Under the pieces are notes generated by a model. The model was not told the origin of the DNA. It saw only the letters and a program-made list of their open reading frames with translations, and did not search any database. The translations under genes were made by a program, and so were the position numbers. Source: Flavobacterium sp. N2270 (lineage in GTDB: Bacteria > Bacteroidota > Bacteroidia > Flavobacteriales > Flavobacteriaceae). Taken from it: a stretch of 64,000 bases of DNA. Each line of letters starts with the position of its first letter. Within the stretch, counting starts at the first letter, position 1. Shown piece after piece: positions 1 through 8,456 of this stretch. Location: the NCBI RefSeq assembly GCF_025947225.1, contig NZ_CP110005.1, positions 1,798,001-1,862,000 on the forward strand. Reading direction: 5' to 3'.

Positions 1-1841
1 TAACAAAGTTATTACTAGCATTTAATGAAAATAATACAGAATTTACAGAACAAAGAAATAGGTTTAAAGATAAAGTTTATCAACTAGCCGAAAACTATAA
101 TTCACAAAAGGAAACATTTATACAAAAGCATTTTCTTTTACGAGACAATGTATCAAATCTTTCTGAGCAAGAGTTAATTGAAACCATTACAATACTTGAA
201 AACTGGGAAAACTCATTTAGTAAGGAATACGAAATTTTATTACAACCATTTATTTACAATTCTGTAGACGTTGTATTTGCTACTTGTATTGGAATAAAAG
301 GGGATAAGATTTTTAGGGAAACTAATTTCAAATTTGATACGGTTATTATTGATGAAGCAGGTAAAGCAAATATAGCAGAATCATTAGTAGCAATGGAGTT
401 AGGTAAGAAAATAATCCTTGTTGGAGATCAAATGCAATTACCACCATATATGGATAGTTCACTTTTGGATAAAAATGATAAAAATAGCTTTCCAAATTCA
501 ATATATGGCTATGGTTTCACCGAAGATGAAATTGCGCATGCTTTAAAGACATCGTTTTTTGAATTTATAGTAAATCGCATTGATGTAGATTTGTTTCCCA
601 AAGACAATAAAGAAATGTTGAATTATCAACATAGAATGCATCCAAATATTGGAAAATTTGTATCAGAATCATTTTATGGTGCTGAAGTAGAAATGGGAAG
701 TAGAACACATCTAAATAGATTAAATTTACCTGCTCCATTTGATAAAGAAATCATATTCTTTGATACTTCAAATACCTCAAATCCTTATGAAATGAAAAGT
801 GAGAATGCAGTAAAAAATGATACTGAAGCAGAATATATATCTGAATTTATTTTGCCTGAATTGTTCAAAAACGATATTGATAAAAAAAATATTGCGATAA
901 TAGCTCCTTATAAATTTCAAGTTTCAAATATTAAGAACTTTATAAAGAAATCAACGTTATGCCAACAAAAAAATATTGATGTGGCTACACTAGATTCCTT
1001 CCAAGGTAAGGAATATGATATCATTATTTTTAGTTTTACAAGAGCATCAAACTTTTCAAAACCAACAATTGTAAATGGTAAGAAAGTTTCAAATAAAGTT
1101 GGCTTTTTAGACGATGCAAGAAGATTGAATGTAGCGTTTAGTAGAGCAAAGAAAAAATTAATTTTAGTTGGAAATGCGACAACATTAACCGATAAACGTT
1201 CTCACTTCGACCTTCTTTTTAATTATACAGATTTATTTAAAAAGTTAGTAAAGCTAAGTAAAAATAGAGATATTGGAAACTTCATAAACATTGCTAATTA
1301 TAATAGTAGTATAAAATCATTCAAAAATTTTTATAAAGATTACAAGGAAGGAGATATTGTAGATGCAAAATTTAAAACATTAGGTAAAAAAAATAATAAA
1401 ATTTTTGGAGCTTTTTTCTTTGTTGATAATATTGAAGCACTATTACCAAAATCACATATCCCAAATCATCAATTAAAATATTTTGAAGGTTTGGAGAAAG
1501 GGCAAACTATCAAATTATCGATATATAAAATAGATAAAGATCAAGAAAGGATAACGTTAATATTACCATTATCTAAAACGGAAAGAGATAGTATTGCTTT
1601 GAGTAAGAGAAATAAGTATTGGGATTCAATAAAAGATAATCTTTCTGTAGACAAAACTATTAAAGCAATAATTACAAAGAAAGTCGAATTCGGTTATTTT
1701 GTCAAATTAGATAACATTTTTGATGCATTACTTCACAATCGACAAATTCCAGAGAATTACATTGTGAATATAAATGATGAAATTGAAGTCAAAATCCATG
1801 AAATAGATTACAATAAAAAACAAATAGCGGTAAAAATATAA
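1..1841 (+). CDS. Superfamily 1 helicase with two C-terminal S1 domains, 5' end outside window
   Basis: The reading frame is open from base 3 to the stop at 1841, so the gene starts before the window and the Walker A part is not visible. A Walker B box reading DEAG is encoded at 351-362, followed by GDQMQLPPY (SF1 motif III type, about 423-450), LDSFQGKEYD (motif V, about 990-1019) and NVAFSRAKKKL (motif VI, about 1128-1160). This is the Upf1/DNA2-like arrangement of SF1 helicases. Two S1-type RNA/ssDNA-binding domains follow (about 1335-1560 and 1640-1841). The next gene starts one base after the stop, so it is in an operon with the genes below. An internal ATG at 393 falls inside the helicase core and is not a credible start. 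Likely unwinds or remodels nucleic acid in a defence system; that role is inferred from the neighbours. Confidence 0.85.
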   Translation, partial: TKLLLAFNENNTEFTEQRNRFKDKVYQLAENYNSQKETFIQKHFLLRDNVSNLSEQELIETITILENWENSFSKEYEILLQPFIYNSVDVVFATCIGIKGDKIFRETNFKFDTVIIDEAGKANIAESLVAMELGKKIILVGDQMQLPPYMDSSLLDKNDKNSFPNSIYGYGFTEDEIAHALKTSFFEFIVNRIDVDLFPKDNKEMLNYQHRMHPNIGKFVSESFYGAEVEMGSRTHLNRLNLPAPFDKEIIFFDTSNTSNPYEMKSENAVKNDTEAEYISEFILPELFKNDIDKKNIAIIAPYKFQVSNIKNFIKKSTLCQQKNIDVATLDSFQGKEYDIIIFSFTRASNFSKPTIVNGKKVSNKVGFLDDARRLNVAFSRAKKKLILVGNATTLTDKRSHFDLLFNYTDLFKKLVKLSKNRDIGNFINIANYNSSIKSFKNFYKDYKEGDIVDAKFKTLGKKNNKIFGAFFFVDNIEALLPKSHIPNHQLKYFEGLEKGQTIKLSIYKIDKDQERITLILPLSKTERDSIALSKRNKYWDSIKDNLSVDKTIKAIITKKVEFGYFVKLDNIFDALLHNRQIPENYIVNINDEIEVKIHEIDYNKKQIAVKI

Positions 1842-1842
1842 T

Positions 1843-3204
1843 ATGGGTTTATTTAGCTTAGATATAGAGAAAATTTACAAGGAACTTTCAGTAAAAGGTG
1901 AAAAGATTCTTGGGATGTTTTGTATACAATATCCAATATATTGTATTCATACAAATATTCTAGACAGTTCAATTGATAGTTTAGACAGTTTAGACCAATT
2001 AATAATAGATTGTTTAAATATAAAATTAAATTATTCACAATTACAATTAGCTGCTATTTTAGGTACTTCAAAAAAACTTATAGAATACCGCATTGATAAA
2101 TTAATTGTAGATAACCATTTAGAAAAAAAAGAAAATGATTTTATTATTACAGAGTTAGGTAAAGAAGTTTTTATTAATAAATCATTAAAACGTCTTCATA
2201 AAAAATCATATGACTTTTATTTAGATGGGGTTAATTTAAACCCATTAAGTGAAGATTTTTACAAATTCTATAAAACTAATTTTTTTAGTGAGAATGATAT
2301 AGAGTACTATACAAATAACAAAGGAAAAACTAGTATTAATAGACCATTTGCTCCTGATATTGTTCATACTCCAATTACAAAAGAAACTTTAGTAAATAAA
2401 ATAATGGATATCCCTGAACTTGAAAGAGAAAGCTATGCGATTCCATTAGGCTTAGTTGAAATTGAAGATATATCATTTACAAAACTTTCATTACCAGTTC
2501 TAATTAAAGTTTCTAAAAGTGTAAATGGAATAAAAAAAGAATTAATTGATGGCTTTGTATTTCATGCTTTTGATAGTGAAAATTCATACTATGATGAAGC
2601 ACGCAAAAATGTTATAGGATTTGAAAAGAATTGTATAGAAAGAATCAAAAATTTACAATTTAAAATTATAATACCTAAAAAAGGAGAGGAAGTAAATACA
2701 GATAAAAAACCACTTATTACTTCTAATTGGAATGAAATTGACAAATACAAAGAAAGTAATCAAAAATGTTTTATTTTCAGTAAAGAAGACCTAAAAGAAG
2801 TAGTTGAAAAGCTTTATAACTTAAAAAATGTTGAAATAGAAAATTTGATTAATGAAGAATCTGAAATTGGTATCAACATCACAAAAAAAATGTTGTTTGC
2901 TTCAAATGATAGAAAGACATTAATATCAAATTTATTGAGGGAAAGAGACTATACAATAGTAAATACTTATAACAATGTATTCATGCTCTATTTGTATTAT
3001 AAATCCACAGATGAATTTGTTAATAAAGTAATCAAGTTTAAAAAAATCATTGATGAATATACAAAAAACAAGAAAGATTTTCAAACCATTGTGTTTTTTC
3101 ATCCAGAGTATAAATACGATTTTAGAGAATGTCTAATAGCAGCCGGAGAATTTGAAGTTTTAGAAAGTATAGATATTTTTAATCACATGATATTACCTAA
3201 TTAA
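1843..3204 (+). CDS. Unknown protein with winged-helix-like segment, operon partner of helicase
   Basis: A 453-residue protein I do not recognise. Residues about 50-110 look like a helix-turn-helix/winged-helix unit (a recognition-helix-like stretch around LAAILGTSKKLIEYRIDKL followed by a turn and a strand pair). The middle is a mixed alpha/beta region without motifs I can name; the end (about 410-453) again looks alpha/beta. No signal peptide or membrane segment, so cytoplasmic. It starts directly after the helicase stop and its own stop overlaps the next start (TAATG), so translation is probably coupled with the phospholipase D-like protein. It could be the sensor or DNA-contact subunit of the defence locus, but that is a guess from position. 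Confidence 0.7.
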   Translation: MGLFSLDIEKIYKELSVKGEKILGMFCIQYPIYCIHTNILDSSIDSLDSLDQLIIDCLNIKLNYSQLQLAAILGTSKKLIEYRIDKLIVDNHLEKKENDFIITELGKEVFINKSLKRLHKKSYDFYLDGVNLNPLSEDFYKFYKTNFFSENDIEYYTNNKGKTSINRPFAPDIVHTPITKETLVNKIMDIPELERESYAIPLGLVEIEDISFTKLSLPVLIKVSKSVNGIKKELIDGFVFHAFDSENSYYDEARKNVIGFEKNCIERIKNLQFKIIIPKKGEEVNTDKKPLITSNWNEIDKYKESNQKCFIFSKEDLKEVVEKLYNLKNVEIENLINEESEIGINITKKMLFASNDRKTLISNLLRERDYTIVNTYNNVFMLYLYYKSTDEFVNKVIKFKKIIDEYTKNKKDFQTIVFFHPEYKYDFRECLIAAGEFEVLESIDIFNHMILPN

Positions 3205-4649
3205 TGAGTTTCGAAGTTAAACATACTGATGTCCTCAATCAAGGAGCATTTATAAGCATAGAGAGCCAACAATCCATTTATAATTTTTATGATTATGAAT
3301 CCATTTATTGTACTCATAAAGAAGATAAAAGACTTAAAAATGAGATAATTGAAATTATCGATTCGGCAGAAACAGTACTTAAAATTTGTAGTTTTATAAT
3401 TACTGATGATGAAATTTTTGAAGTATTAATAGACAAGGCAACATCAACCGATGTTGTTATATTCATATTAACTCAGTTTGATGCTAAAAAAATGACAAGT
3501 AGAAGTGATAATTTAGATTTTATCACAGAGGAGGAAATAGCAGAAAAACCAGAAGTAAAACATTTATCAAATATCAAAAAATTATATGATGTAGGTGTTC
3601 ATGTCAGAGCTTCTGAATCTGCTCATGCAAAGTTTATTATTTCCGATAGAGATAAAGGTTTTATTACTAGCGCAAACCTCACAACTCCATCATTAAATGA
3701 AAATATGGAATCTGGGGTGTATATGGATGAAGAGAGTAGTCAAGAATTAGATAAGTTATTTGATATTATCTATCAAAAAGGCACTAATTATACAAAGTTT
3801 TTAGATTCTTCTAGTTCAAATAAAATGTTTGTAATAAGTTCAGATGTTGATGATACTTTCGAAAATTTACCTGCCCCTGAGGATTCAAACCTCAGATACA
3901 CTTTTACGGAAAGTCATACAAATCTTTTAGAACAAATAATTAAATGTATTGATGAAGCAAATGATTTTATTTATTTATCAACTTATAGTATTGTAGGTTT
4001 GCAGAATATTCAGGAATTTGTGGAAGCAATTAAAAAAGCAAATCAAAGAGATGTACTAGTGAATATATTTTGTAGAGCAATGAATTATCGTAATGATCAT
4101 ATTGTTGCTTCTCAATTTTTAGCTGAATTAGGATGTGATATTTTTGCAAATTATGACAATCACTCAAAAGGAATTGTTACAGAAAATGAAGCAATGATTT
4201 TTACAGCTAATATTGATGGGAATCATGGTTTAACAAATGGTTTTGAGGTTGGATATATATTAAATGATGAACAATATGATGATTTTTTAAACTTTCACAA
4301 AGAATTAATTTATAACAGTAATCATAGGTTTAAAATTCGTCAAAAAAGAACAGATTTATTTAAAACCTTTTATAAATACGAAATTTTTAAAAAATTAAAG
4401 CCTCCTACAATTCCTCAGGAAATTATAATTTCCGCGAATAAAGAAATGAATATTGATATTGAAGATTTTAAAAATTTACCAATATTTTATAATGTTTCAG
4501 AGAGATTTACTCATGTTACAGTGGGGCATTTTACATATGAAGCAACTTTTTCGGGAAACATTTTTAGTATAATAAACAAACTGCCTTTCCAATATAATAA
4601 AGAAAAATATTTGTTGAAATTTTACAGCTTAATTTTAGAAATCAATTAA
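3204..4649 (+). CDS. Phospholipase D-like (HKD) family protein
   Basis: A 481-residue protein with two HKD-type half sites, as in the phospholipase D superfamily of nucleases and phosphodiesterases. The first is complete, HAKFIISD near residue 141 followed by GFITSANLT; the second reads HSKGIVTE near residue 319, with glutamate in place of the usual aspartate, then a TANID stretch. PLD-like proteins often accompany helicases in bacterial defence loci, where they act as nucleases or structural partners. No signal peptide. Start and stop both overlap neighbours by one base (TAATG junctions). The degenerate second half site may mean reduced or asymmetric catalysis. Confidence 0.8.
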   Translation: MSFEVKHTDVLNQGAFISIESQQSIYNFYDYESIYCTHKEDKRLKNEIIEIIDSAETVLKICSFIITDDEIFEVLIDKATSTDVVIFILTQFDAKKMTSRSDNLDFITEEEIAEKPEVKHLSNIKKLYDVGVHVRASESAHAKFIISDRDKGFITSANLTTPSLNENMESGVYMDEESSQELDKLFDIIYQKGTNYTKFLDSSSSNKMFVISSDVDDTFENLPAPEDSNLRYTFTESHTNLLEQIIKCIDEANDFIYLSTYSIVGLQNIQEFVEAIKKANQRDVLVNIFCRAMNYRNDHIVASQFLAELGCDIFANYDNHSKGIVTENEAMIFTANIDGNHGLTNGFEVGYILNDEQYDDFLNFHKELIYNSNHRFKIRQKRTDLFKTFYKYEIFKKLKPPTIPQEIIISANKEMNIDIEDFKNLPIFYNVSERFTHVTVGHFTYEATFSGNIFSIINKLPFQYNKEKYLLKFYSLILEIN

Positions 4650-5224
4650 TGAAAAAGAATATACCATACTTAGAAGAATGGTTGGAATTAGCAAATTCAG
4701 GCAATTTCAACAAAGCACAGGAATTGTATTATGAAAATCTTTTTAATGCAGTTATTGATAATTTTAAAAATAATTACAAAAATAAAATTGATTCAGGCGG
4801 AGTATTGTTTTCAATTTTAGGTTTTTCTCCAGAACCAATTATTTTAACTGCTAAAGCCATTGAACCTGAAAAGCATATTATTTTTACAACAAACAATAAA
4901 AGTGACGGAAATGATTACTTGGAAAAGTTTTTAGATACAAATTATGAAATGATATATATTGAAGATGAAAATTTCAACACTTTGTATAAGGCTTTAAAAG
5001 AATCTTTAATTTTGAATCCAAGCTCAAATATAACTCTTGATATTACTGGAGGAAAAAAATCCATGGTAGCTGCCGCAAGTATCTTTGGAAAAGATTATGG
5101 TTGTAAGATAGTTTATGTAGATTTTGCTGAATATTTAAAAGAATTACGAAAACCTTTACCAGGATCAGAGATTCTGAATATAGTTTACGATCCTTTAATC
5201 AATCAACCTGAATTATTCATATAA
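4649..5224 (+). CDS. Stand-alone CARF-like protein
   Basis: A 191-residue protein whose core looks like a CARF domain (CRISPR-associated Rossmann fold), the fold that binds cyclic oligoadenylates. Visible signs are a first strand-turn ILGFSPEPIIL near residues 56-66 and the hallmark DITGGKKSM near residues 131-139, the D-x-T-G-G-x-K pattern of CARF ligand-binding loops. There is no additional effector domain: the N-terminal 50 residues are helical and the chain ends soon after the CARF core. It could sense the signal, or act as a ring nuclease that removes it (stand-alone CARF proteins such as Crn1 do this in type III CRISPR systems). Translationally coupled on both sides. Confidence 0.75.
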   Translation: MKKNIPYLEEWLELANSGNFNKAQELYYENLFNAVIDNFKNNYKNKIDSGGVLFSILGFSPEPIILTAKAIEPEKHIIFTTNNKSDGNDYLEKFLDTNYEMIYIEDENFNTLYKALKESLILNPSSNITLDITGGKKSMVAAASIFGKDYGCKIVYVDFAEYLKELRKPLPGSEILNIVYDPLINQPELFI

Positions 5225-6336
5225 TGAAACATCAAATTTCACTTGTTGGAGGTCAATTGTTACCAATATATGTAGGTATTAAAGAATTTAATCCTGACAA
5301 AATACACTTTATTGTTTCAAAAGAATCGGTTGCAAGTTTAAACAACTTAAAACCAATTATTAAAGGTATTCCGTTTAATGAATATCAATGTAATCCTTTT
5401 GACTTTTATGAAATTAAATCCATTTGTGAAAAGATAATTTATAAATTAAATCCAAACGACACTATTGAATTCAATCTTACAGGTGGAACTAAAATTATGG
5501 TATTAGCTTGCCAAGCTATTATACACGAAAAAGAGTTAAAAGGTTTCTACATTAATCAAGATGATTCTTATTTGGAATTACCCTCATACGAAAGGAAAAA
5601 TATTAGTTTGGAGTTAACTGTAAATGAATTTTTTGATTTAAGCGGACATAAAACTTACAATTATAAAACAATTATAGATTTTAAAGAAGAAGATATAAAA
5701 ACTGCTGAGAAAATCAAAAATTTTGCTAATAATGACAATAGGTATAAAGTAATTATCGGATATTTTAGAAAAAAATATCTGAGTAATAATAACCCATTGC
5801 CTTTATCTGGTAATGAATCAATTAATAATAATCTCAAAGTGATTTGGAATCAATCAGTTTTAAAAATAGAATCTAATAATAAAGTCTTATTAAATATAAA
5901 TTCTTCCATATTACAAGACTTGTTTTTTAAAGCAGTATGGTGGGAATTATTAATTGCTAATGAAATTGCTAAAACAATAAAATTTAAAGAATTATTTTTA
6001 GGTTTTGAGCTAAATTTCAAATCAGATAAGAATACAACAAAAAACGAAATTGATATTTTAATTAACACAGGAAAAAAGTTGATTTTTATTGAATGTAAAT
6101 CAGGTTTAGTTAAACAAGAAGACATCAATAAAATGAAGATTGTAAAACAAACATATGGTGGTGCTATTGCAAAATCAATTTTAGTTTCAAGAGAATTGCC
6201 TAATTCATCTATAATTGAAAAATGTAAGGAATTAGACATTGAATTATTTTATACTAATGCATTAAATAAAGAAGTAAACTCACTAAATAAATTAAATAAA
6301 CTTATTAATGAAGTAGAAAGAAAAGCTTCTATGTAA
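5224..6336 (+). CDS. CARF plus PD-(D/E)xK nuclease, Card1/Can2-like
   Basis: A 370-residue protein. The N-terminal half has a CARF-type fold with FNLTGGTKIMVLA near residues 83-95. The C-terminal half has a PD-(D/E)xK nuclease pattern: a glutamate in the preceding helix, NEIDILI near 275-281 and IFIECKSG near 288-295, giving E...D...ExK. This order is that of Card1/Can2 (DUF1887-type) effectors, which cut DNA and RNA when cyclic tetra-adenylate binds. Last gene of the operon, overlapping the CARF-like gene by one base. No CRISPR repeats or cas10 are in the window, so the source of any cyclic nucleotide lies outside or is different. Confidence 0.8.
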   Translation: MKHQISLVGGQLLPIYVGIKEFNPDKIHFIVSKESVASLNNLKPIIKGIPFNEYQCNPFDFYEIKSICEKIIYKLNPNDTIEFNLTGGTKIMVLACQAIIHEKELKGFYINQDDSYLELPSYERKNISLELTVNEFFDLSGHKTYNYKTIIDFKEEDIKTAEKIKNFANNDNRYKVIIGYFRKKYLSNNNPLPLSGNESINNNLKVIWNQSVLKIESNNKVLLNINSSILQDLFFKAVWWELLIANEIAKTIKFKELFLGFELNFKSDKNTTKNEIDILINTGKKLIFIECKSGLVKQEDINKMKIVKQTYGGAIAKSILVSRELPNSSIIEKCKELDIELFYTNALNKEVNSLNKLNKLINEVERKASM

Positions 6337-6580
6337 TTTGATGTTATTTATTAAAATAGGAACGCTTCGCTGAAGTAGTTTCACCCACCCAGTCCAACGC
6401 TCCCCACCGCACAAGTGGTATTTTGTGTGTTTTTAGCACTTGTTTTACCCAAAGTAAGTAAATAAAAAAAGGCTCCCTGTTTTCCCAACCCCTCGCGCAC
6501 AGTCCACCTTTTTTTATCCACTTACACCCAATCCAAAAAACAAACGCTAAAAACACACAAAAACCACTCCCAAGCTATTA

Positions 6581-6655
6581 TTACATAATAAACCTTATAA
6601 TTCATTCCCAACACCCCACGCAGTCCCCCTGAAAGTTATAAGGGTTATTATGTAA
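6581..6655. repeat. 20-base inverted repeat
   Basis: TTACATAATAAACCTTATAA at 6581-6600 is matched in inverted orientation by TTATAAGGGTTATTATGTAA at 6636-6655 with one mismatch; the loop is 35 bases. It lacks a T run, so it is not an ordinary terminator. It may be a protein binding site, an element end or an RNA hairpin. Confidence 0.75.
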
Positions 6656-6724
6656 AATATCCGCGCCCAGCCGCACCCACCCGAAAAAAAATAGGAACGC
6701 TACCGCTAACGTAATTTTCATTGT

Positions 6725-6812
6725 TTTTTGAAGATGCTTCCCATTTCCATCAGACTTTAACTGCTAACTGTAAACTGCGACTGCTAACTGAACTATCAAG
6801 CATCCTCAAAAA
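6725..6812. repeat. 15-base inverted repeat with repetitive loop
   Basis: TTTTTGAAGATGCTT (6725-6739) pairs with AAGCATCCTCAAAAA (6798-6812), 14 of 15 bases. The loop contains two copies of ACTGCTAACTG. Not associated with a gene end, so its role is unknown. Confidence 0.6.
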
Positions 6813-6973
6813 TCAAACTATCACAAGAGTGTGTTTTTCTTTTTTCTCATCTTCACAAAGAAACATTGTCAAACCGAGCGCAGTCGAGGTCGTCTAGCAA
6901 AAAAAAGAAAACCACACCCTTGTTTACGAATCCCGATTGAACACCCCTAAAACCCCATTTCATAAGAACATTT

Positions 6974-7231
6974 GGGGTAAACATTTTTACAAAAAAAAGG
7001 ATAAAAAAGAAGCCAAAGGTTTGTTCCGGGTATTCAAAAAAGCAAGTTCAAGCCTTCGGTTACGGATAAAATCTCCACCCATACATTTTCAATACCACAA
7101 CATCCACTTAGCGTTTCCACAGACGCATATGGGTAGTATTTTACCCGTAAAACTTGCTTTTTTGAAACCCTCCACAAGGCAAGAGGGCTTTCTTTTTTTT
7201 CCTTTTTTCTTTTGCAAAAATGTGTGTGGGG
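6974..7231. repeat. Large imperfect palindrome, about 258 bases
   Basis: Two arms of about 100 bases (roughly 6974-7070 and 7131-7231) are imperfect inverted copies. The best block is a perfect 16-mer, TTCAAAAAAGCAAGTT at 7033-7048 against its complement at 7151-7166. Outer parts also pair: GGGG, ACATTTTT and the A-rich/T-rich stretches at 6984-7012 and 7187-7216. A single strand could fold into one long hairpin with a loop near 60 bases. It lies just upstream of the small gene at 7308. Confidence 0.7.
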
Positions 7232-7307
7232 CATCTCGGTTTCCAATCACATTTCGGGCAATCACGAAGGAAAGACGAAGGAAGTTAACCTGTTAAATCC
7301 TTGTACT

Positions 7308-7730
7308 ATGGACACAATTTTTATCAAAACCCACCAACCTGGGACGCACTATGCCAAACCGCACTTTTTCGTATTATCAAAAGGACTAAATAGCGGAAAA
7401 CCAAGCAATGAACCTTTTACAAACAGCTTTGTATTAGTCTTTCAAACCGAAGCTCAAAAAGAGGACATTTTTTGGATTGCCATGAGCCTATGGAAATCCA
7501 AATTCTGGATGCCTTTTCTTCGCGGTTCGGTTATTCCGTTCTTATCTCTCTATGAATTCAAAAAAGAGTTCAATCCAAAAGCCACCCGATTGATGCGTGA
7601 ACACGAGCTGCACCATAAAAACATCCAAGCACTCAAGCTGCTGCAAGAACAAGAAGCTCACCACGCAAAAAATATCCACTTAATCAACGAAATCCGTAAC
7701 GCCATCTTACTCCGTTACAGAAACAAATAA
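7308..7730 (+). CDS. Small protein resembling DUF6943
   Basis: A 140-residue protein (ATG at 7308) with the stretches KTHQPGTHYAKPHFFVLSKG, LNSGKPSNEPFTNSFVL and WKSKFWMPFLRGSVIPFLSL, which I associate with a Bacteroidota family of unknown function (DUF6943), with moderate certainty. No signal peptide; the C-terminal 45 residues are helical and rich in histidine, glutamate and lysine. An in-frame extension to 7212 runs into the palindrome and is unlikely. A strong hairpin terminator follows at once, which supports a real transcription unit. Function unknown. Confidence 0.7.
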   Translation: MDTIFIKTHQPGTHYAKPHFFVLSKGLNSGKPSNEPFTNSFVLVFQTEAQKEDIFWIAMSLWKSKFWMPFLRGSVIPFLSLYEFKKEFNPKATRLMREHELHHKNIQALKLLQEQEAHHAKNIHLINEIRNAILLRYRNK

Positions 7731-7734
7731 CACA

Positions 7735-7762
7735 AACCTGGCCCCGATGGGCTAGGTTTTTC
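7735..7762 (+). terminator. Terminator of the DUF6943-like gene
   Basis: AACCTGGCCC (7735-7744) pairs with GGGCTAGGTT (7749-7758) around a four-base loop and is followed by a T run. It starts five bases after the stop codon. Confidence 0.85.
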
Positions 7763-7879
7763 CATTTCAACAAATTTCCCAAAACAATCCCTATCCCGAA
7801 GCAAAACAATACATAACCGCAATATAAACGCACCAATTAAATAAAATTGGAAAAAGCGAAGCAATTGGGTATAAAACTA

Positions 7880-7907
7880 AAAAAAGCCCCTGAAATAGGA
7901 GCTTTTG
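7880..7907 (-). terminator. Terminator of the 7934-9781 minus-strand module
   Basis: On the minus strand AAAAGCTCCT pairs with AGGGGCTTTT around a short loop, followed by a T run. It lies just downstream of the last gene of the module. Confidence 0.75.
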
Positions 7908-7933
7908 ATTGCAATTTTTAAGCAATTTTTAGA

Positions 7934-8191
7934 TTATTTAACCTTGTCTTCCTGTGGAACTCTCGGTTTCTCATCATCTTGTACAGCGGTTTGCGATACT
8001 GCTGACAATACACCACCGCCCAGGACTAAATAACCTGCAGCTGCTACTAATCCAGCCGGCAATGCAATTGGTGAAGCGATGATAGTTCCTCCAACGGTTG
8101 CCAAGGCTAAACCAATTGTTCTCAATACTTTGAAAAACTTTGGTGTTGGAGCTTTCACTCTTTGAACGATATTCATTTCATTACTTTTCAT
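7934..8191 (-). CDS. Small glycine/alanine-rich membrane protein
   Basis: An 85-residue protein with two hydrophobic segments (about 22-42 and 45-66), rich in glycine and alanine, and a charged C-terminal tail (DDEKPRVPQEDKVK). Its start overlaps the end of the preceding gene by 11 bases, so the two are translated together. Size and shape are holin-like, and the neighbours are of the type seen in phage or phage-like modules, but no specific family is recognised. Confidence 0.65.
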   Translation of the reverse strand: MKSNEMNIVQRVKAPTPKFFKVLRTIGLALATVGGTIIASPIALPAGLVAAAGYLVLGGGVLSAVSQTAVQDDEKPRVPQEDKVK

Positions 8192-8444
8192 GTTCGTGAT
8201 TTTTAAAGATGGATAATTCTAATTTTTGTACTCGGTGTTCTAAATAATCTACTTTTTGGTTCAGTAAATCACTGCTGCTTTTAAACTCGGTTTTGATTAA
8301 TAATGCCATGGTTTTTACTTCAACAAGGTCTTTTTCCATTCTTTTGAAATCTGTGTGCAATTGTTTGATAAAATAGGCTACAACCGATAATAATATGCTT
8401 ATTAAACTTCCAAAAAGTACCATTAATTGTGGAGCTTGTTCCAT
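8181..8444 (-). CDS. Small membrane protein with coiled coil, holin-like
   Basis: An 87-residue protein: one N-terminal membrane helix (about 7-27) followed by a long heptad-like amphipathic helix to the C-terminus. This shape recalls XhlA-type phage haemolysin/holin partners. It overlaps the 85-residue gene and follows the DUF5675-like gene by 12 bases, so the three are one unit. Family assignment is by shape only. Confidence 0.65.
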   Translation of the reverse strand: MEQAPQLMVLFGSLISILLSVVAYFIKQLHTDFKRMEKDLVEVKTMALLIKTEFKSSSDLLNQKVDYLEHRVQKLELSIFKNHEHEK

Positions 8445-8456
8445 GGCATTACAAGT

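Larger units (their letters stand above)
6337..7307. other. Gene-free stretch rich in inverted repeats
   Basis: About 970 bases with no credible gene. The ORFs here lie in low-complexity or palindromic sequence and show no family. It is visibly more C-rich than the flanks. It contains a repeated phrase AATAGGAACGCT (6354 and 6692 areas), a 20-base inverted repeat (6581-6655), a 15-base inverted repeat (6725-6812), and a large imperfect palindrome (6974-7231), listed separately. Function unknown; it might be the scar or end of a mobile element between the defence operon and the next genes. Confidence 0.6.

Noticed and set aside
6344..6556. Minus-strand ORF of 70 codons after the defence operon
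   Set aside because: Unlike any family, lies in the repeat-rich gene-free stretch, no start context or terminator.
6937..7296. ORF of 119 codons in the palindrome, with another ORF on the opposite strand (7034-7246)
   Set aside because: Both are products of the inverted repeat, with low-complexity translations and no family; codon use differs from the neighbours.
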